Shown: positions 17,973 through 25,981, counted from the first letter of the stretch. The stretch: DNA of 64,000 nucleotides from Paracidovorax sp031843945 (GCF_031843945.1 NZ_JAVTJJ010000002.1:186001-250000), one strand, 5' to 3'. Made by a program: numbers and translations. The notes: a model not told the origin generated them from the sequence alone.

Positions 17973-18713
17973 TCAGCCGCCCAGCTCGTCCGCCCGCGCT
18001 TGCGCCGCTGCGAAGTCCAGGTCACCCGAATAGATGGCGCGGCCGCAGATCACGCCTTCCACGCCTTCGCTCTCCACCGCGCACAGCTGCTCGATGTCGG
18101 CCATGCTGCCCAGCCCGCCCGATGCGATGACCGGAATCGTCAGTGCCTGCGCCAGCTTGACCGTCGCGTCGATGTTGATGCCCGAGAGCATGCCGTCGCG
18201 GCCGATGTCGGTGTAGATGATGGACTCGACACCCCAGTCCTCGAACTTCTTGGCCAGGTCGACCACCTCGTGGCCGGTCAGCTTGCTCCAGCCGTCGGTG
18301 GCGACCTTGCCGTCCTTGGCGTCGAGGCCCACGATGATGTGGCCGCCGAACGCGCTGCAGGCGTCTTTCAGAAAGCCCGGGTTCTTGACCGCCGCCGTGC
18401 CGATGATGACGTAGCGCAGGCCGCCGTCGATGTACTTCTCGATCGTGTCCAGATCGCGGATGCCGCCGCCCAGCTGCACTGGAATGTCATCACCCACTTC
18501 TTTCAAGATGGACTTGATGGCGGCGTAGTTCTTGGGCACGCCGGCGAAGGCGCCGTTCAGGTCCACAAGATGCAGGCGCCGGGCGCCCGCGTCCACCCAG
18601 CGCCGGGCCATGGCGGCAGGATCTTCGCCGAAGGTGGTGGATTGGTCCATGTCACCTTGCTTGAGGCGTACGCAGTGTCCGTCCTTGAGATCGATGGCGG
18701 GGATGAGCAGCAT
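17973..18713 (-). CDS. hisA: ProFAR isomerase
   Basis: HisA is the TIM-barrel isomerase that opens the ribose of ProFAR, the fourth step in histidine synthesis. The 246-residue product has catalytic D8 (IPAIDLKDG) and D131 (VGLDAKDG) and duplicated phosphate-binding loops LGGGIR and ASGGLG. It is the last gene before the bidirectional terminator. Its usual downstream partner hisF is absent here and lies 16.4 kb away on the far side of the pel block. Confidence 0.96.
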   Translation of the reverse strand: MLLIPAIDLKDGHCVRLKQGDMDQSTTFGEDPAAMARRWVDAGARRLHLVDLNGAFAGVPKNYAAIKSILKEVGDDIPVQLGGGIRDLDTIEKYIDGGLRYVIIGTAAVKNPGFLKDACSAFGGHIIVGLDAKDGKVATDGWSKLTGHEVVDLAKKFEDWGVESIIYTDIGRDGMLSGINIDATVKLAQALTIPVIASGGLGSMADIEQLCAVESEGVEGVICGRAIYSGDLDFAAAQARADELGG

Positions 18714-18729
18714 GATGGATGAAGGAGCG

Positions 18730-18763
18730 CCCCCTGGGGGCAGGGTCGGGCGGGAAAGCCCGA
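18730..18763. repeat. Short hairpins between hisH and hisA
   Basis: The 68-base gap holds CCCCCTGGGGG (18730-18740) and TCGGGC/GCCCGA (18746-18751/18758-18763, loop GGGAAA). GC-rich hairpins of this kind are frequent intergenic filler in Comamonadaceae. There is no T-run, so it is not called a terminator. Confidence 0.45.
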
Positions 18764-18781
18764 GGGGTTGATGAACGGAGT

Positions 18782-19453
18782 TCAGGGATTCCAGTGCAGA
18801 AAGTTGCGGTAGAGCATCAAGCCCTGCTCGGCGCTTTTTTCTGGATGGAACTGCGTGGCAAAAATATTATCGCGCGCGATGGCCGAGGCAAAGCTGCCGC
18901 CGTAGTCGGTTTCGCCCGCGCTGTGTTCGGTATGCGCCGGTTTCGCGTGGAAGCTATGCACGAAGTAGAACCAGCTCTCGTCCGGGATGGTGCCCCACAC
19001 CGGATGCGCAGCGCCACCTTGCTGGCGCGACTGACGCACGCGGTTCCAGCCCATCTGCGGCACCTTGAAGCGGCTGCCGTCAGCCTGAATGCGCCCTGCC
19101 AGTTCAAACCGCACGACGTCACCCGGAATCAAACCCAGGCCGGGCGTATCGCCTTCGTCGCTGTGGTCCAGCAGCATCTGCATGCCCACGCACACGCCGA
19201 AGAGCGGCTTGTTTGCCGCCGCTTCCAGCACCGACGCCTGCAGACCCGACTCGCGCAGCTCGCGCATGCAGTCGGGCATGGCGCCCTGGCCGGGCAGCAC
19301 CACGCGCTGGGCGGCGCGCACTGCGTCGGGCTGCGACGTGACGATGACCGTCCAGCCGGTGCCCGCAGCCGCGGCCTGCACGGCCTGCGATACCGACCGC
19401 AGATTGCCCATGCCGTAGTCGACGACGGCGACGGTCTTTGCTTCACTATTCAT
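18782..19453 (-). CDS. hisH: Imidazole glycerol phosphate synthase, glutaminase subunit
   Basis: HisH hydrolyses glutamine and channels ammonia into HisF. The 223-residue class-I amidotransferase has the nucleophile C88 in LFGVCVGMQ and the His-Glu of the triad at H203 and E205 in QFHPEKS. The ATG lies inside the edge of a two-hairpin repeat, which suggests the repeat landed right at the 5' end of the gene. It is 51 bases after hisB and 68 before hisA. Its partner hisF is no longer adjacent, so balanced production of the two subunits depends on two transcripts. Confidence 0.95.
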   Translation of the reverse strand: MNSEAKTVAVVDYGMGNLRSVSQAVQAAAAGTGWTVIVTSQPDAVRAAQRVVLPGQGAMPDCMRELRESGLQASVLEAAANKPLFGVCVGMQMLLDHSDEGDTPGLGLIPGDVVRFELAGRIQADGSRFKVPQMGWNRVRQSRQQGGAAHPVWGTIPDESWFYFVHSFHAKPAHTEHSAGETDYGGSFASAIARDNIFATQFHPEKSAEQGLMLYRNFLHWNP

Positions 19454-19488
19454 AGCATGCTGCGCTTGATGGATAAGCGCTAGAGGCC
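19448..19488 (+). repeat. Two-hairpin intergenic repeat, copy 2 (first hairpin worn)
   Basis: The second hairpin is intact (GCGCTT 19462-19467, AAGCGC 19475-19480) with the tail TAGAGGCC (19481-19488). The first hairpin is shortened to CTAT/ATAG next to the hisH start codon. Orientation is opposite to the his genes. Confidence 0.8.
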
Positions 19489-19504
19489 AATTTGGCTCAT
19501 AAAT

Positions 19505-20143
19505 TTACAACGAACCCTTGGTGGAGGGAATGACGCCGGCCGAGCGCGGGTCGCGCTCCAGCGCAGCGCGCAGCGCGCGGGCGAAGGCCTTGAAGATGGT
19601 TTCGCACTGGTGGTGGGCGTTGATGCCCTTCAAGTTGTCGATGTGCAGCGTGACGCCGGCATGGTTCACGAAGCCCTGGAAGAACTCGTAGACCAGTTGC
19701 GTGTCGAGCTGGCCGATGCTGCCGGCGGTGAACTTCACGTCGATGTGCAGCCCCGGCCGGCCCGAGAAGTCGACCACCACGCGCGACAGGGCTTCATCGA
19801 GCGGCACATAGGCATGGCCGTAGCGGCGAATGCCCTTCTTGTCGCCCACGGCCCGCGCGAATGCCTGGCCCAGCGTGATGCCCACGTCTTCCACCGTGTG
19901 GTGGCCGTCGATGTGCAGGTCGCCTTCGCAGTCGATGTCGAGGTCGATCAGCCCGTGGCGGGCGATCTGGTCGAGCATGTGGTCGAAAAAGCCGATGCCG
20001 CTGGACAGGCGGGCAGCGCCCGTGCCGTCCAGGTTGATGCGCACGGTGATGCGCGTCTCGGCGGTGTTGCGGGAGACCTCGGCGATGCGGTCGGCCGAGG
20101 GGTCTTCGTGGGCGGTGGAGGTGACGAGTGCGGAGGAGGTCAT
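19505..20143 (-). CDS. hisB: Imidazoleglycerol-phosphate dehydratase
   Basis: HisB dehydrates imidazole glycerol phosphate to imidazole acetol phosphate using two manganese ions. The 212-residue product is the monofunctional dehydratase, without the phosphatase domain found in enterobacteria. It has the metal motifs FFDHMLDQIARHG, DGHHTVED and INAHHQCE. The N-terminal 25 residues before AETRITVRINLDGTG are variable. The ATG overlaps the hisC stop as ATGA, so the two are translationally coupled. A much longer frame upstream is a shadow of hisC. Confidence 0.95.
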   Translation of the reverse strand: MTSSALVTSTAHEDPSADRIAEVSRNTAETRITVRINLDGTGAARLSSGIGFFDHMLDQIARHGLIDLDIDCEGDLHIDGHHTVEDVGITLGQAFARAVGDKKGIRRYGHAYVPLDEALSRVVVDFSGRPGLHIDVKFTAGSIGQLDTQLVYEFFQGFVNHAGVTLHIDNLKGINAHHQCETIFKAFARALRAALERDPRSAGVIPSTKGSL

Positions 20144-21273
20144 AGGGAAGCCTGGAGCGCGGCGAGCATCTGGGCGTTGTCGGAAGCGCTGCCGACCGTC
20201 AGGCGCAGGCAGTTGGCAAGCAACGGGTGCATTGTAGAAACGTTCTTGACGAGCACTTGACGCGCCTTCATGCCGGCAAAGGCTTTGGCGGCATCGGCCA
20301 CCCTTACCAGCACCATGTTGGCCTCGCTGTCCCATACGCACTCGATGCCCGGCATGGCACGCAGGTCGGCCAGCAGCTGAGTGCGGGCGGCGCGCAGCTC
20401 GGCCGCCTGGGCAGCGAACACGTCGGCATGCTCCAGCGCGAACAGCGCGGCTTCGCAGTTGAGCACGCTCACGTTGTAGGGCGGGCGCACCTTGTCGATC
20501 TCGGCTACCAGCGCCGCCGGGCCAATGAGGTAGCCCAGCCGCACGCCGGCCAGGCCAAACTTGCTGAGCGTGCGCATCAGCAGCACGTGGGCATTGCGCT
20601 CGGGCTCGGCGCGCATGCGGGTGATCCAGCTGCGGCTGGCGAAGGGCTGGTAGGCCTCGTCCATCACCACGATGCCGCCCTGCGAGCCGACGGCATCGGC
20701 AATGCGCTGGACCACGGCTTCGTCCCACAGCGTGGCGGTGGGGTTGTTCGGGTAGGCGATGTAGGTGATGGCCGGGCGGTGCTCGGCCACTGCGGCCAGC
20801 ATGGCCGATTCATCCAGCTCGAAATCAGGCGTGAGCGACACGCCGACGAAGTCCAGCCCCTGCAACTGTGCGCTCATCGGGTACATCACGAAGCCCGGCA
20901 TGGGTGCCAGCAGCTTCGCACGGCCATGCGATTCAGGCAGCGCGCAGGCTAGCGCCAGCAGGGTGATGAGTTCGTCGGAGCCGTTGCCCAGCAGCACGGC
21001 GCTGCCTTCAGGCGCGCCGGCATAGTCCGCCAGCGCTGCCTTCAGGTCGTTCTGCCGCGCACCGGGGTAACGGTTCAGCGGCAACGCGCCCAGCCGCTCG
21101 CCCAGCGCTGCCTGCAGATGCGCGGGCAGGCCGAAAGGGTTCTCCATCGCGTCCATCTTCAGCGCGCCGGTGGAAGACTGCACGGCGTAGGCATGCATGG
21201 CCCGCACGTCGGGGCGGATGCGGCTCAAGGGATCCGGCCGGGCGGCGGACGAAACAGCGGTGGAGGTGGTCAT
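20140..21273 (-). CDS. hisC: Histidinol-phosphate aminotransferase
   Basis: HisC is a class-I/II PLP aminotransferase that makes histidinol phosphate from imidazole acetol phosphate and glutamate. The 377 residues include YPNNPTA, the DEAYQPF Asp that contacts the PLP nitrogen, and the Schiff-base lysine K238 in RTLSKFGLAGVRLG. Its start codon overlaps the stop of the upstream PIN-domain gene (ATGA), and its own stop overlaps the hisB start. Translation of hisC is therefore tied to a toxin-antitoxin module, an unusual neighbour inside a his operon. Confidence 0.95.
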   Translation of the reverse strand: MTTSTAVSSAARPDPLSRIRPDVRAMHAYAVQSSTGALKMDAMENPFGLPAHLQAALGERLGALPLNRYPGARQNDLKAALADYAGAPEGSAVLLGNGSDELITLLALACALPESHGRAKLLAPMPGFVMYPMSAQLQGLDFVGVSLTPDFELDESAMLAAVAEHRPAITYIAYPNNPTATLWDEAVVQRIADAVGSQGGIVVMDEAYQPFASRSWITRMRAEPERNAHVLLMRTLSKFGLAGVRLGYLIGPAALVAEIDKVRPPYNVSVLNCEAALFALEHADVFAAQAAELRAARTQLLADLRAMPGIECVWDSEANMVLVRVADAAKAFAGMKARQVLVKNVSTMHPLLANCLRLTVGSASDNAQMLAALQASL

Positions 21274-21722
21274 TCAGCGGTGTCCAGAGCTTCGGGGGTG
21301 ACGAGAAACGGGTTGATGGGCTGCACAGCGTCCAGCATCTGGCCGTGCGGCAGGGCCTCGGTCAGCAAATATCGGCAGCCCTGCTGATGGGCAGACGAGA
21401 GGATCAGCGCATCCCAGTAGCCCAGGCCGTAACGGTCTTGCAGATCCCACGCACCATCGACGGTGTAGGCATCCAGATGCGGCGGCAACCACACCCGCAG
21501 TCGCCGCACGTGGGCGCGTACCTGGGCCAGCACCTGCGGGCCTTTGAAGCGCTGGATAGCCTGGTTGTATAACTCATTGAGCACCTGCGAACTCACGCGG
21601 CCGCTGCGCGTCTGCCAGCAAAAGGTCAGCCAGGCCTGGGCCTGCGCCTGACGTGTCGGATCGCGCTGGTCCACGCTGGCCAGCAGGATTTCGGTGTCGA
21701 CAAAGATCGGGGTGGTTGCCAT
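21270..21722 (-). CDS. PIN-domain ribonuclease toxin (VapC-like)
   Basis: The 150-residue product is a PIN-domain protein, a family of Mg-dependent RNases that includes VapC toxins. It starts MATTPIFVDTEILLASVD with the first acidic residue of the site. The central NELYNQAI and the later GYWDALILSSAHQQGC supply the remaining acidic residues. I start at the ATG at 21722, 14 bases after the antitoxin stop; the open frame to 21863 has no match. The pair sits between hisD and hisC, and the PIN stop overlaps the hisC ATG by 4 bases. VapC toxins usually cut tRNA or rRNA; the target here is unknown. Confidence 0.85.
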   Translation of the reverse strand: MATTPIFVDTEILLASVDQRDPTRQAQAQAWLTFCWQTRSGRVSSQVLNELYNQAIQRFKGPQVLAQVRAHVRRLRVWLPPHLDAYTVDGAWDLQDRYGLGYWDALILSSAHQQGCRYLLTEALPHGQMLDAVQPINPFLVTPEALDTAE

Positions 21723-21736
21723 GGCGGGGGACGCAA

Positions 21737-21961
21737 TCAACGCTCGAACAAGGTGTTGCGCGGCACATAGGGTCCGCTGGAAACACCCCATGTCTCGAAG
21801 CTCAGCGCCTCGCGCATGGCCTGGGCGTAGGCATCTTCCTGGCGCATCTTTTCCGACAGCCACTCACCCACCAACCGCGACACGCTGCTGCCGCGCTTGG
21901 CCGCCTCGATGCGCACCCATTCGGCAGCGGCATCGTCCATGGTGATGGTGACGTTCTTCAT
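21737..21961 (-). CDS. Ribbon-helix-helix antitoxin
   Basis: This 74-residue protein begins MKNVTITMDDAAAEWVRIEA, a classic ribbon-helix-helix DNA-binding domain (a beta strand followed by two helices with GSSVSRLVGEWL). A C-terminal tail that would wrap the toxin follows. It precedes the PIN gene by 14 bases on the same strand. Two perfect 13-base palindromes just upstream of its start are the expected autoregulatory operators. The ATG at 21961 is preferred over a TTG two codons earlier. Confidence 0.85.
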   Translation of the reverse strand: MKNVTITMDDAAAEWVRIEAAKRGSSVSRLVGEWLSEKMRQEDAYAQAMREALSFETWGVSSGPYVPRNTLFER

Positions 21962-21974
21962 GAGCAAAAGTTTA

Positions 21975-22014
21975 CACGAACTTCGTGGAACACGAAATTC
22001 GTGGGATCGCCCAC
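21975..22014. promoter_or_regulatory. Tandem palindromic operators of the toxin-antitoxin pair
   Basis: CACGAACTTCGTG (21975-21987) and CACGAAATTCGTG (21991-22003) are two perfect inverted repeats with centres 16 bases apart. They lie 13 bases upstream of the antitoxin start, and a third dyad GTGGGATCGCCCAC (22001-22014) partly overlaps the second. The arrangement suits cooperative binding by ribbon-helix-helix dimers. Confidence 0.75.
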
Positions 22015-22027
22015 AGTATTTTTCATC

Positions 22028-22057
22028 AAAAAATCCACCGGGCCTTTCGGCTGGTGG
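22028..22057 (-). terminator. Rho-independent terminator after hisD
   Basis: On the minus strand CCACC..GGTGG (22057-22053/22039-22035) encloses an inner GCC-GAAA-GGC hairpin and is followed by A then six T. It would end transcripts coming from hisG-hisD before the toxin-antitoxin genes. Confidence 0.7.
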
Positions 22058-22083
22058 CTTATGTATGGCAATGACGACCGCGC

Positions 22084-23394
22084 TTACCTCAGCCGCATCT
22101 CCGCCGCTCGCGCATGCGCCTGCAGGCCTTCGCCATGCGCCAGCACACTGGCAATGGCGCCCAGCGTCTGTGCCCCCTGCTCGCTTACCTCGATGATGCT
22201 GCTGCGTTTCTGGAAGTCATACACGCCCAACGGCGATGAGAACCGCGCCGTGCCGCTGGTGGGCAGCACGTGGTTGGGGCCAGCGCAGTAATCGCCCAGA
22301 CTCTCGGAGGTGTAGGCGCCCAGGAAGATGGCGCCAGCGTGGCGCAGCAAGGGCTCCCAGCGGTGCGCGTCGCGGCTGCTCACTTCCAGATGCTCGGGCG
22401 CGATGCGGTTGCTGAGCACGCAGGCTTCTTCCATATCGCGCGTCAAGATCAGCGCGCCCCGGCCGGTGAGGCTCTTGGCGATGATTTCGGCGCGCGGCAT
22501 TTCGGGCAGCAGACGGTCGATGGATGCCTGCACGGCGTCGATATAGGCGGCGTCGGGGCACAGCAGGATGGACTGCGCCAATTCGTCGTGTTCGGCCTGG
22601 CTGAACAGGTCCATCGCCACCCAGTCAGGCGGCGTGGTGCCGTCGGCCAGCACCAGAATCTCGCTGGGGCCGGCAATCATGTCGATGCCCACGGTGCCGA
22701 ACACGCGCTTCTTGGCGCTGGCCACGTAGGCGTTGCCCGGGCCGGTGATCTTGTCGACCTTGGGCACCGTGGCGGTGCCGTAGGCCAGCGCTGCCACCGC
22801 CTGCGCGCCGCCGATGGTGAAGGCCCGCGTGACACCCGCCACGTAGGCGGCGGCCAGCACCAGCGCGTTCTTTTCGCCGCGCGGGGTGGGCACGACCATG
22901 ATGATCTCCGGCACGCCTGCCACGTGGGCAGGAATAGCGTTCATCAGCACGCTCGATGGATAGGCCGCCTTGCCGCCCGGCACGTAGATGCCCACGCGGT
23001 CCAGCGGAGTGACCTTCTGGCCCAGCAGCGTGCCGTCTTCATCGCGGTAGCTCCAGCTCTCACCGCTGGCGCGCTTTTGCGCCTCGTGATAGCGGCGCAC
23101 ACGCACGGCCGCGGCTTCCAGCGCCTGGCGCTGCACTGCAGGAATGGCCTCGAACGCAGCCTTCAGCTCGGCCTGCGTCAGCTCCAGCGCCGCCATGGCA
23201 TCGGCCTGCAGGCCATCGAAGCGGTGGGTGTACTCCAGCACCGCCGCGTCGCCGCGCTGCTGCACGTCGGCCAGGATGTCGGCCACGCGCTGTTCGATGG
23301 CGGCGTCGGTGTCGGCCGACCAATGCAGGCGATCCCGGAAAGCGGCCTCGAAATCGGCGCTATCGGTACGCAAACGAACAGGCGTGGCTTTCAT
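22084..23394 (-). CDS. hisD: Histidinol dehydrogenase
   Basis: HisD carries out the last two oxidations of histidine synthesis, histidinol to histidine, with NAD and zinc. The 436-residue product shows the family signature IDMIAGPSEILVLADGT, the QAEHDE zinc ligands and CAGPNHVLPTSGTARF with its catalytic His. Its start is clear, with an ATG at 23394. It is 51 bases after a small secreted-protein gene and is followed by a terminator, an unusual interruption of the his operon at this point. Confidence 0.96.
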   Translation of the reverse strand: MKATPVRLRTDSADFEAAFRDRLHWSADTDAAIEQRVADILADVQQRGDAAVLEYTHRFDGLQADAMAALELTQAELKAAFEAIPAVQRQALEAAAVRVRRYHEAQKRASGESWSYRDEDGTLLGQKVTPLDRVGIYVPGGKAAYPSSVLMNAIPAHVAGVPEIIMVVPTPRGEKNALVLAAAYVAGVTRAFTIGGAQAVAALAYGTATVPKVDKITGPGNAYVASAKKRVFGTVGIDMIAGPSEILVLADGTTPPDWVAMDLFSQAEHDELAQSILLCPDAAYIDAVQASIDRLLPEMPRAEIIAKSLTGRGALILTRDMEEACVLSNRIAPEHLEVSSRDAHRWEPLLRHAGAIFLGAYTSESLGDYCAGPNHVLPTSGTARFSSPLGVYDFQKRSSIIEVSEQGAQTLGAIASVLAHGEGLQAHARAAEMRLR

Positions 23395-23445
23395 GGCTTT
23401 TCTATCTCTATCTCAATCGCGAAGGGGAAGAAGGAACCGCCGGGC

Positions 23446-23799
23446 TCATTCGGTCTCAGCCGACACGTCGCCCGTCTTGCGGTTGTACTTGAGCGTGATC
23501 TTGTCGAGTTCGCAGAGGTTGAAACCCTCCCACTCGACTTCCGAGCCGTCATCGGTGAACACCACCTTGATGTCCTGGGTGCAATGCTTGGTGTCGCCAA
23601 ACTTGAACTTGCGCGATGCACCGTTCACCAGTTGGTTGCGGCCCAGTCGGTCGCTGCCCCAGTTGTCCATCTTGGTGGGCGAGATGTAGACCTCGTTGAG
23701 CGCATAGCCGGTGCGATTGACCAGCGTGAAGTCTGCATCGGCGGCAAAGGAGGCGCCGCTCAGCGCCAGACAGCCCAGCAACAGGATTTTCTTGAACAT
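23446..23799 (-). CDS. Small exported protein of unknown function
   Basis: I do not recognise a characterised function. The 117-residue product has a clear Sec signal peptide (MFKKILLLGCLALSGASFA, cleaved before ADADF). A mature part of about 98 residues opens FTLVNRTGYALNEVYIS and contains two cysteines (KHCTQD and NLCELD) that could form a periplasmic disulfide. The mature part looks all-beta. A good ribosome site (AGGTG) precedes the ATG, while the longer frame to 23949 runs back into hisG and is rejected. It sits between hisG and hisD on the same strand. Small proteins of this kind are sometimes labelled argininosuccinate lyase in databases, which I consider wrong for this length and signal peptide. 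Confidence 0.75.
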   Translation of the reverse strand: MFKKILLLGCLALSGASFAADADFTLVNRTGYALNEVYISPTKMDNWGSDRLGRNQLVNGASRKFKFGDTKHCTQDIKVVFTDDGSEVEWEGFNLCELDKITLKYNRKTGDVSAETE

Positions 23800-23914
23800 G
23801 GAACACCTCAGATTTGAAACAAAAGATGCATCGAGAAACAATCTTCCCCGACGCAGCCCGGATTCTGCCGTGTTCTGGATGGCGTTAGACGCGATCTGAG
23901 GCGCTCGCGCAACT

Positions 23915-24580
23915 TCAGCTGCCGGCGGGAATGGCCGATGCAAATGCATCGATGATGCGCCGCAGTGGCGCCTGCTTGAGCTTGAGCGCCGCCTGGTTCA
24001 CCACCAGGTACGAGCTGATGTCCATGATGTGTTCGACTTCCACCAGGTGATTGGCGCGCAGGGTATTGCCGGTGGACACCAAGTCGACGATGGCGTCCGC
24101 CAGCCCAGTCAACGGCGCCAGTTCCATGCTGCCGTAGAGCTTGATCATGTCCACGTGCACTCCCTTGGCAGCGAAGAACTCCCGAGCGATGGCGGTGTAC
24201 TTGGTGGCGACCTTCAACCGTGAGCCCTGCTTGACGGCACGTGCATAGTCGAAGTCGTTGCGCACGGCCACGCTCACGCGGCAGCGGGCAATGCGCAGGT
24301 CCAGCGGCTGGAACAGACCCTGGCCGCCGTGCTCGATGAGCGTGTCCTTGCCGGTCACGCCCAGGTCGGCGCCACCGTACTGCACGTAGGTGGGCACGTC
24401 GGAGGCACGCACCAGCACCACGCGCACGTGTTCGTGGTTGGTGGGCAAGATGAGCTTGCGCGACTTTTCCGGGTCTTCCAGCACCTCGATGCCGGCGGCG
24501 GCCAGCAGGGGCAGGATCTCTTCGAAGATACGGCCCTTGGACAAGGCCAGGGTGATGGTGGAGTTGGTGCTGCTGCTCAT
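23915..24580 (-). CDS. hisG: ATP phosphoribosyltransferase, short form
   Basis: HisG couples ATP and PRPP in the committed step of histidine synthesis. At 221 residues this is the short form, which lacks the C-terminal regulatory ACT-like domain and needs the partner HisZ for activity and feedback control. The family motifs LALSKGRIFEEILPLL, GADLGVTGKD and ADAIVDLVSTGNTLRANHL are present. The start overlaps the murA stop by 4 bases, so the his genes are read through from murA. No hisZ is in this window. Confidence 0.96.
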   Translation of the reverse strand: MSSSTNSTITLALSKGRIFEEILPLLAAAGIEVLEDPEKSRKLILPTNHEHVRVVLVRASDVPTYVQYGGADLGVTGKDTLIEHGGQGLFQPLDLRIARCRVSVAVRNDFDYARAVKQGSRLKVATKYTAIAREFFAAKGVHVDMIKLYGSMELAPLTGLADAIVDLVSTGNTLRANHLVEVEHIMDISSYLVVNQAALKLKQAPLRRIIDAFASAIPAGS

Positions 24581-25878
24581 TGAACTCTCTCGATATCGGC
24601 GCCCAGGCCGCGCAATTTGGCTTCCATGCAGTCGTAGCCGCGGTCCAGATGGTAGATGCGGTCCACCACGGTCTCGCCCTCGGCCACCAGGCCGGCGATG
24701 ACCAGGCTGGCCGACGCGCGCAGGTCGGTCGCCATCACGGTGGCGCCCGAGAGGCGCTCCACGCCTTCGATGACCGCCACCTTGCCGTCGGTGCGAATGC
24801 GTGCGCCCAGGCGCAGCAGCTCGTCCACGTGCATGAAGCGGTTCTCGAAGATCGTTTCGGTCACCGTCGCAGTGCCCTGCGCCACTACGTTCAGCGCCAT
24901 GAACTGGGCCTGCATGTCGGTGGGAAAGCCAGGGTATTCGGTGGTGCGAAAGCCCTGGGCCTTCAGCGTGGCGGCGCCATCGCTTTTCACGCGGATGCCG
25001 CCCTCTTCGGCCTGCACCTGCACACCGGCCTCGCGCAGTTTTTCGATCACGGCATCAAGGTGGTCGGCTCGGCCATGGCGCAGCAGGGCCTCGCCGCCGG
25101 TTGCCGCCACGGCGCACAGGAAGGTACCGGCTTCGATGCGGTCGGCCACCACGCGGTGGGTGCAGCCGTGAAGTCGATCAACGCCCTGAATGCGGATGCG
25201 GCTGGTGCCGTGCCCTTCGATCTTCGCGCCCATGGCGATCAGCATCTCGGCCAGGTCGGAAATCTCGGGCTCTTGCGCCGCGTTCTCCAGCACGGTTTCG
25301 CCCTCGGCCAGCGTGGCGGCCATGAGGAAGTTCTCGGTGCCCGTTACCGTGACCATGTCGGTGGTGATGCGGGCGCCCTTCAGGCGGGTGCGACCGGCTG
25401 GAAGCTTGGCGATCATGTAGCCGTGCTCGACCACGATTTCCGCGCCCATGGCGGTGAGGCCCTTGATGTGCTGGTCCACCGGCCGCGAGCCGATGGCGCA
25501 GCCGCCAGGCAGCGACACGGTGGCCTCGCCGAAGCGCGCCAGCAGCGGCCCCAGCGCCAGCACCGACGCGCGCATGGTCTTGACGAGCTCGTACGGCGCT
25601 TCGGGTGTGTTCAGGCCACTGGCGTCGATGCGTACTTCGGTGTCGGCATCTGCCGGCACGGCGCAGTCGCCTGCGGGCGGCTGGGTGACCGCCACGCCCA
25701 TGTTGCGTATCAGCGTGAGCATGGTGGCCACGTCTTGCAGGCGCGGCACGTTCAGCAGGGTGACCGGCTCGGCCGTCAGCAGCGCGGCGCACAATTCGGG
25801 CAGCGCGGCGTTCTTGGCACCGGAGATGGGCACTTCGCCGTGCAGCGCGCGGCCGCCGCGAATCAGGAGTTTGTCCAT
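24577..25878 (-). CDS. murA: UDP-N-acetylglucosamine 1-carboxyvinyltransferase
   Basis: MurA transfers enolpyruvate from PEP to UDP-GlcNAc, the first committed step of peptidoglycan synthesis in the cytosol. The 433-residue product has the substrate-binding Lys in ISGAKNAALPE. The fosfomycin-target cysteine is C127 in SLPGGCAIGSRPVDQH, and the RTTEYPGFPTDMQAQ loop follows. It overlaps hisG by 4 bases and lies 103 bases after ibaG, a gap filled by a repeat copy. The ibaG-murA neighbourhood next to the mla genes is the same as in E. coli. Confidence 0.97.
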   Translation of the reverse strand: MDKLLIRGGRALHGEVPISGAKNAALPELCAALLTAEPVTLLNVPRLQDVATMLTLIRNMGVAVTQPPAGDCAVPADADTEVRIDASGLNTPEAPYELVKTMRASVLALGPLLARFGEATVSLPGGCAIGSRPVDQHIKGLTAMGAEIVVEHGYMIAKLPAGRTRLKGARITTDMVTVTGTENFLMAATLAEGETVLENAAQEPEISDLAEMLIAMGAKIEGHGTSRIRIQGVDRLHGCTHRVVADRIEAGTFLCAVAATGGEALLRHGRADHLDAVIEKLREAGVQVQAEEGGIRVKSDGAATLKAQGFRTTEYPGFPTDMQAQFMALNVVAQGTATVTETIFENRFMHVDELLRLGARIRTDGKVAVIEGVERLSGATVMATDLRASASLVIAGLVAEGETVVDRIYHLDRGYDCMEAKLRGLGADIERVQ

Positions 25879-25912
25879 GGCGTGTAGCCCGATATCTTTA
25901 TAAGCAAAAAGT

Positions 25913-25960
25913 GGCTCTAGCGCTTATCTATCAAGCGCAAGCAGCTATATATTCAATAGC
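25913..25960 (-). repeat. Two-hairpin intergenic repeat, copy 3
   Basis: It is read on the minus strand: first hairpin GCTAT/ATAGC (25956-25960 with 25944-25948), second hairpin GCGCTT/AAGCGC (25933-25938 with 25920-25925), then a TAGAGCC tail. It fills the ibaG-murA gap in the direction of transcription. Confidence 0.85.
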
Positions 25961-25981
25961 AAACCAAAAAACCGGATGCCA

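Noticed and set aside
21270..21863. Longer 197-residue version of the PIN protein
   Set aside because: The extra N-terminus overlaps the antitoxin gene and has no PIN similarity; the domain starts at the ATG at 21722.
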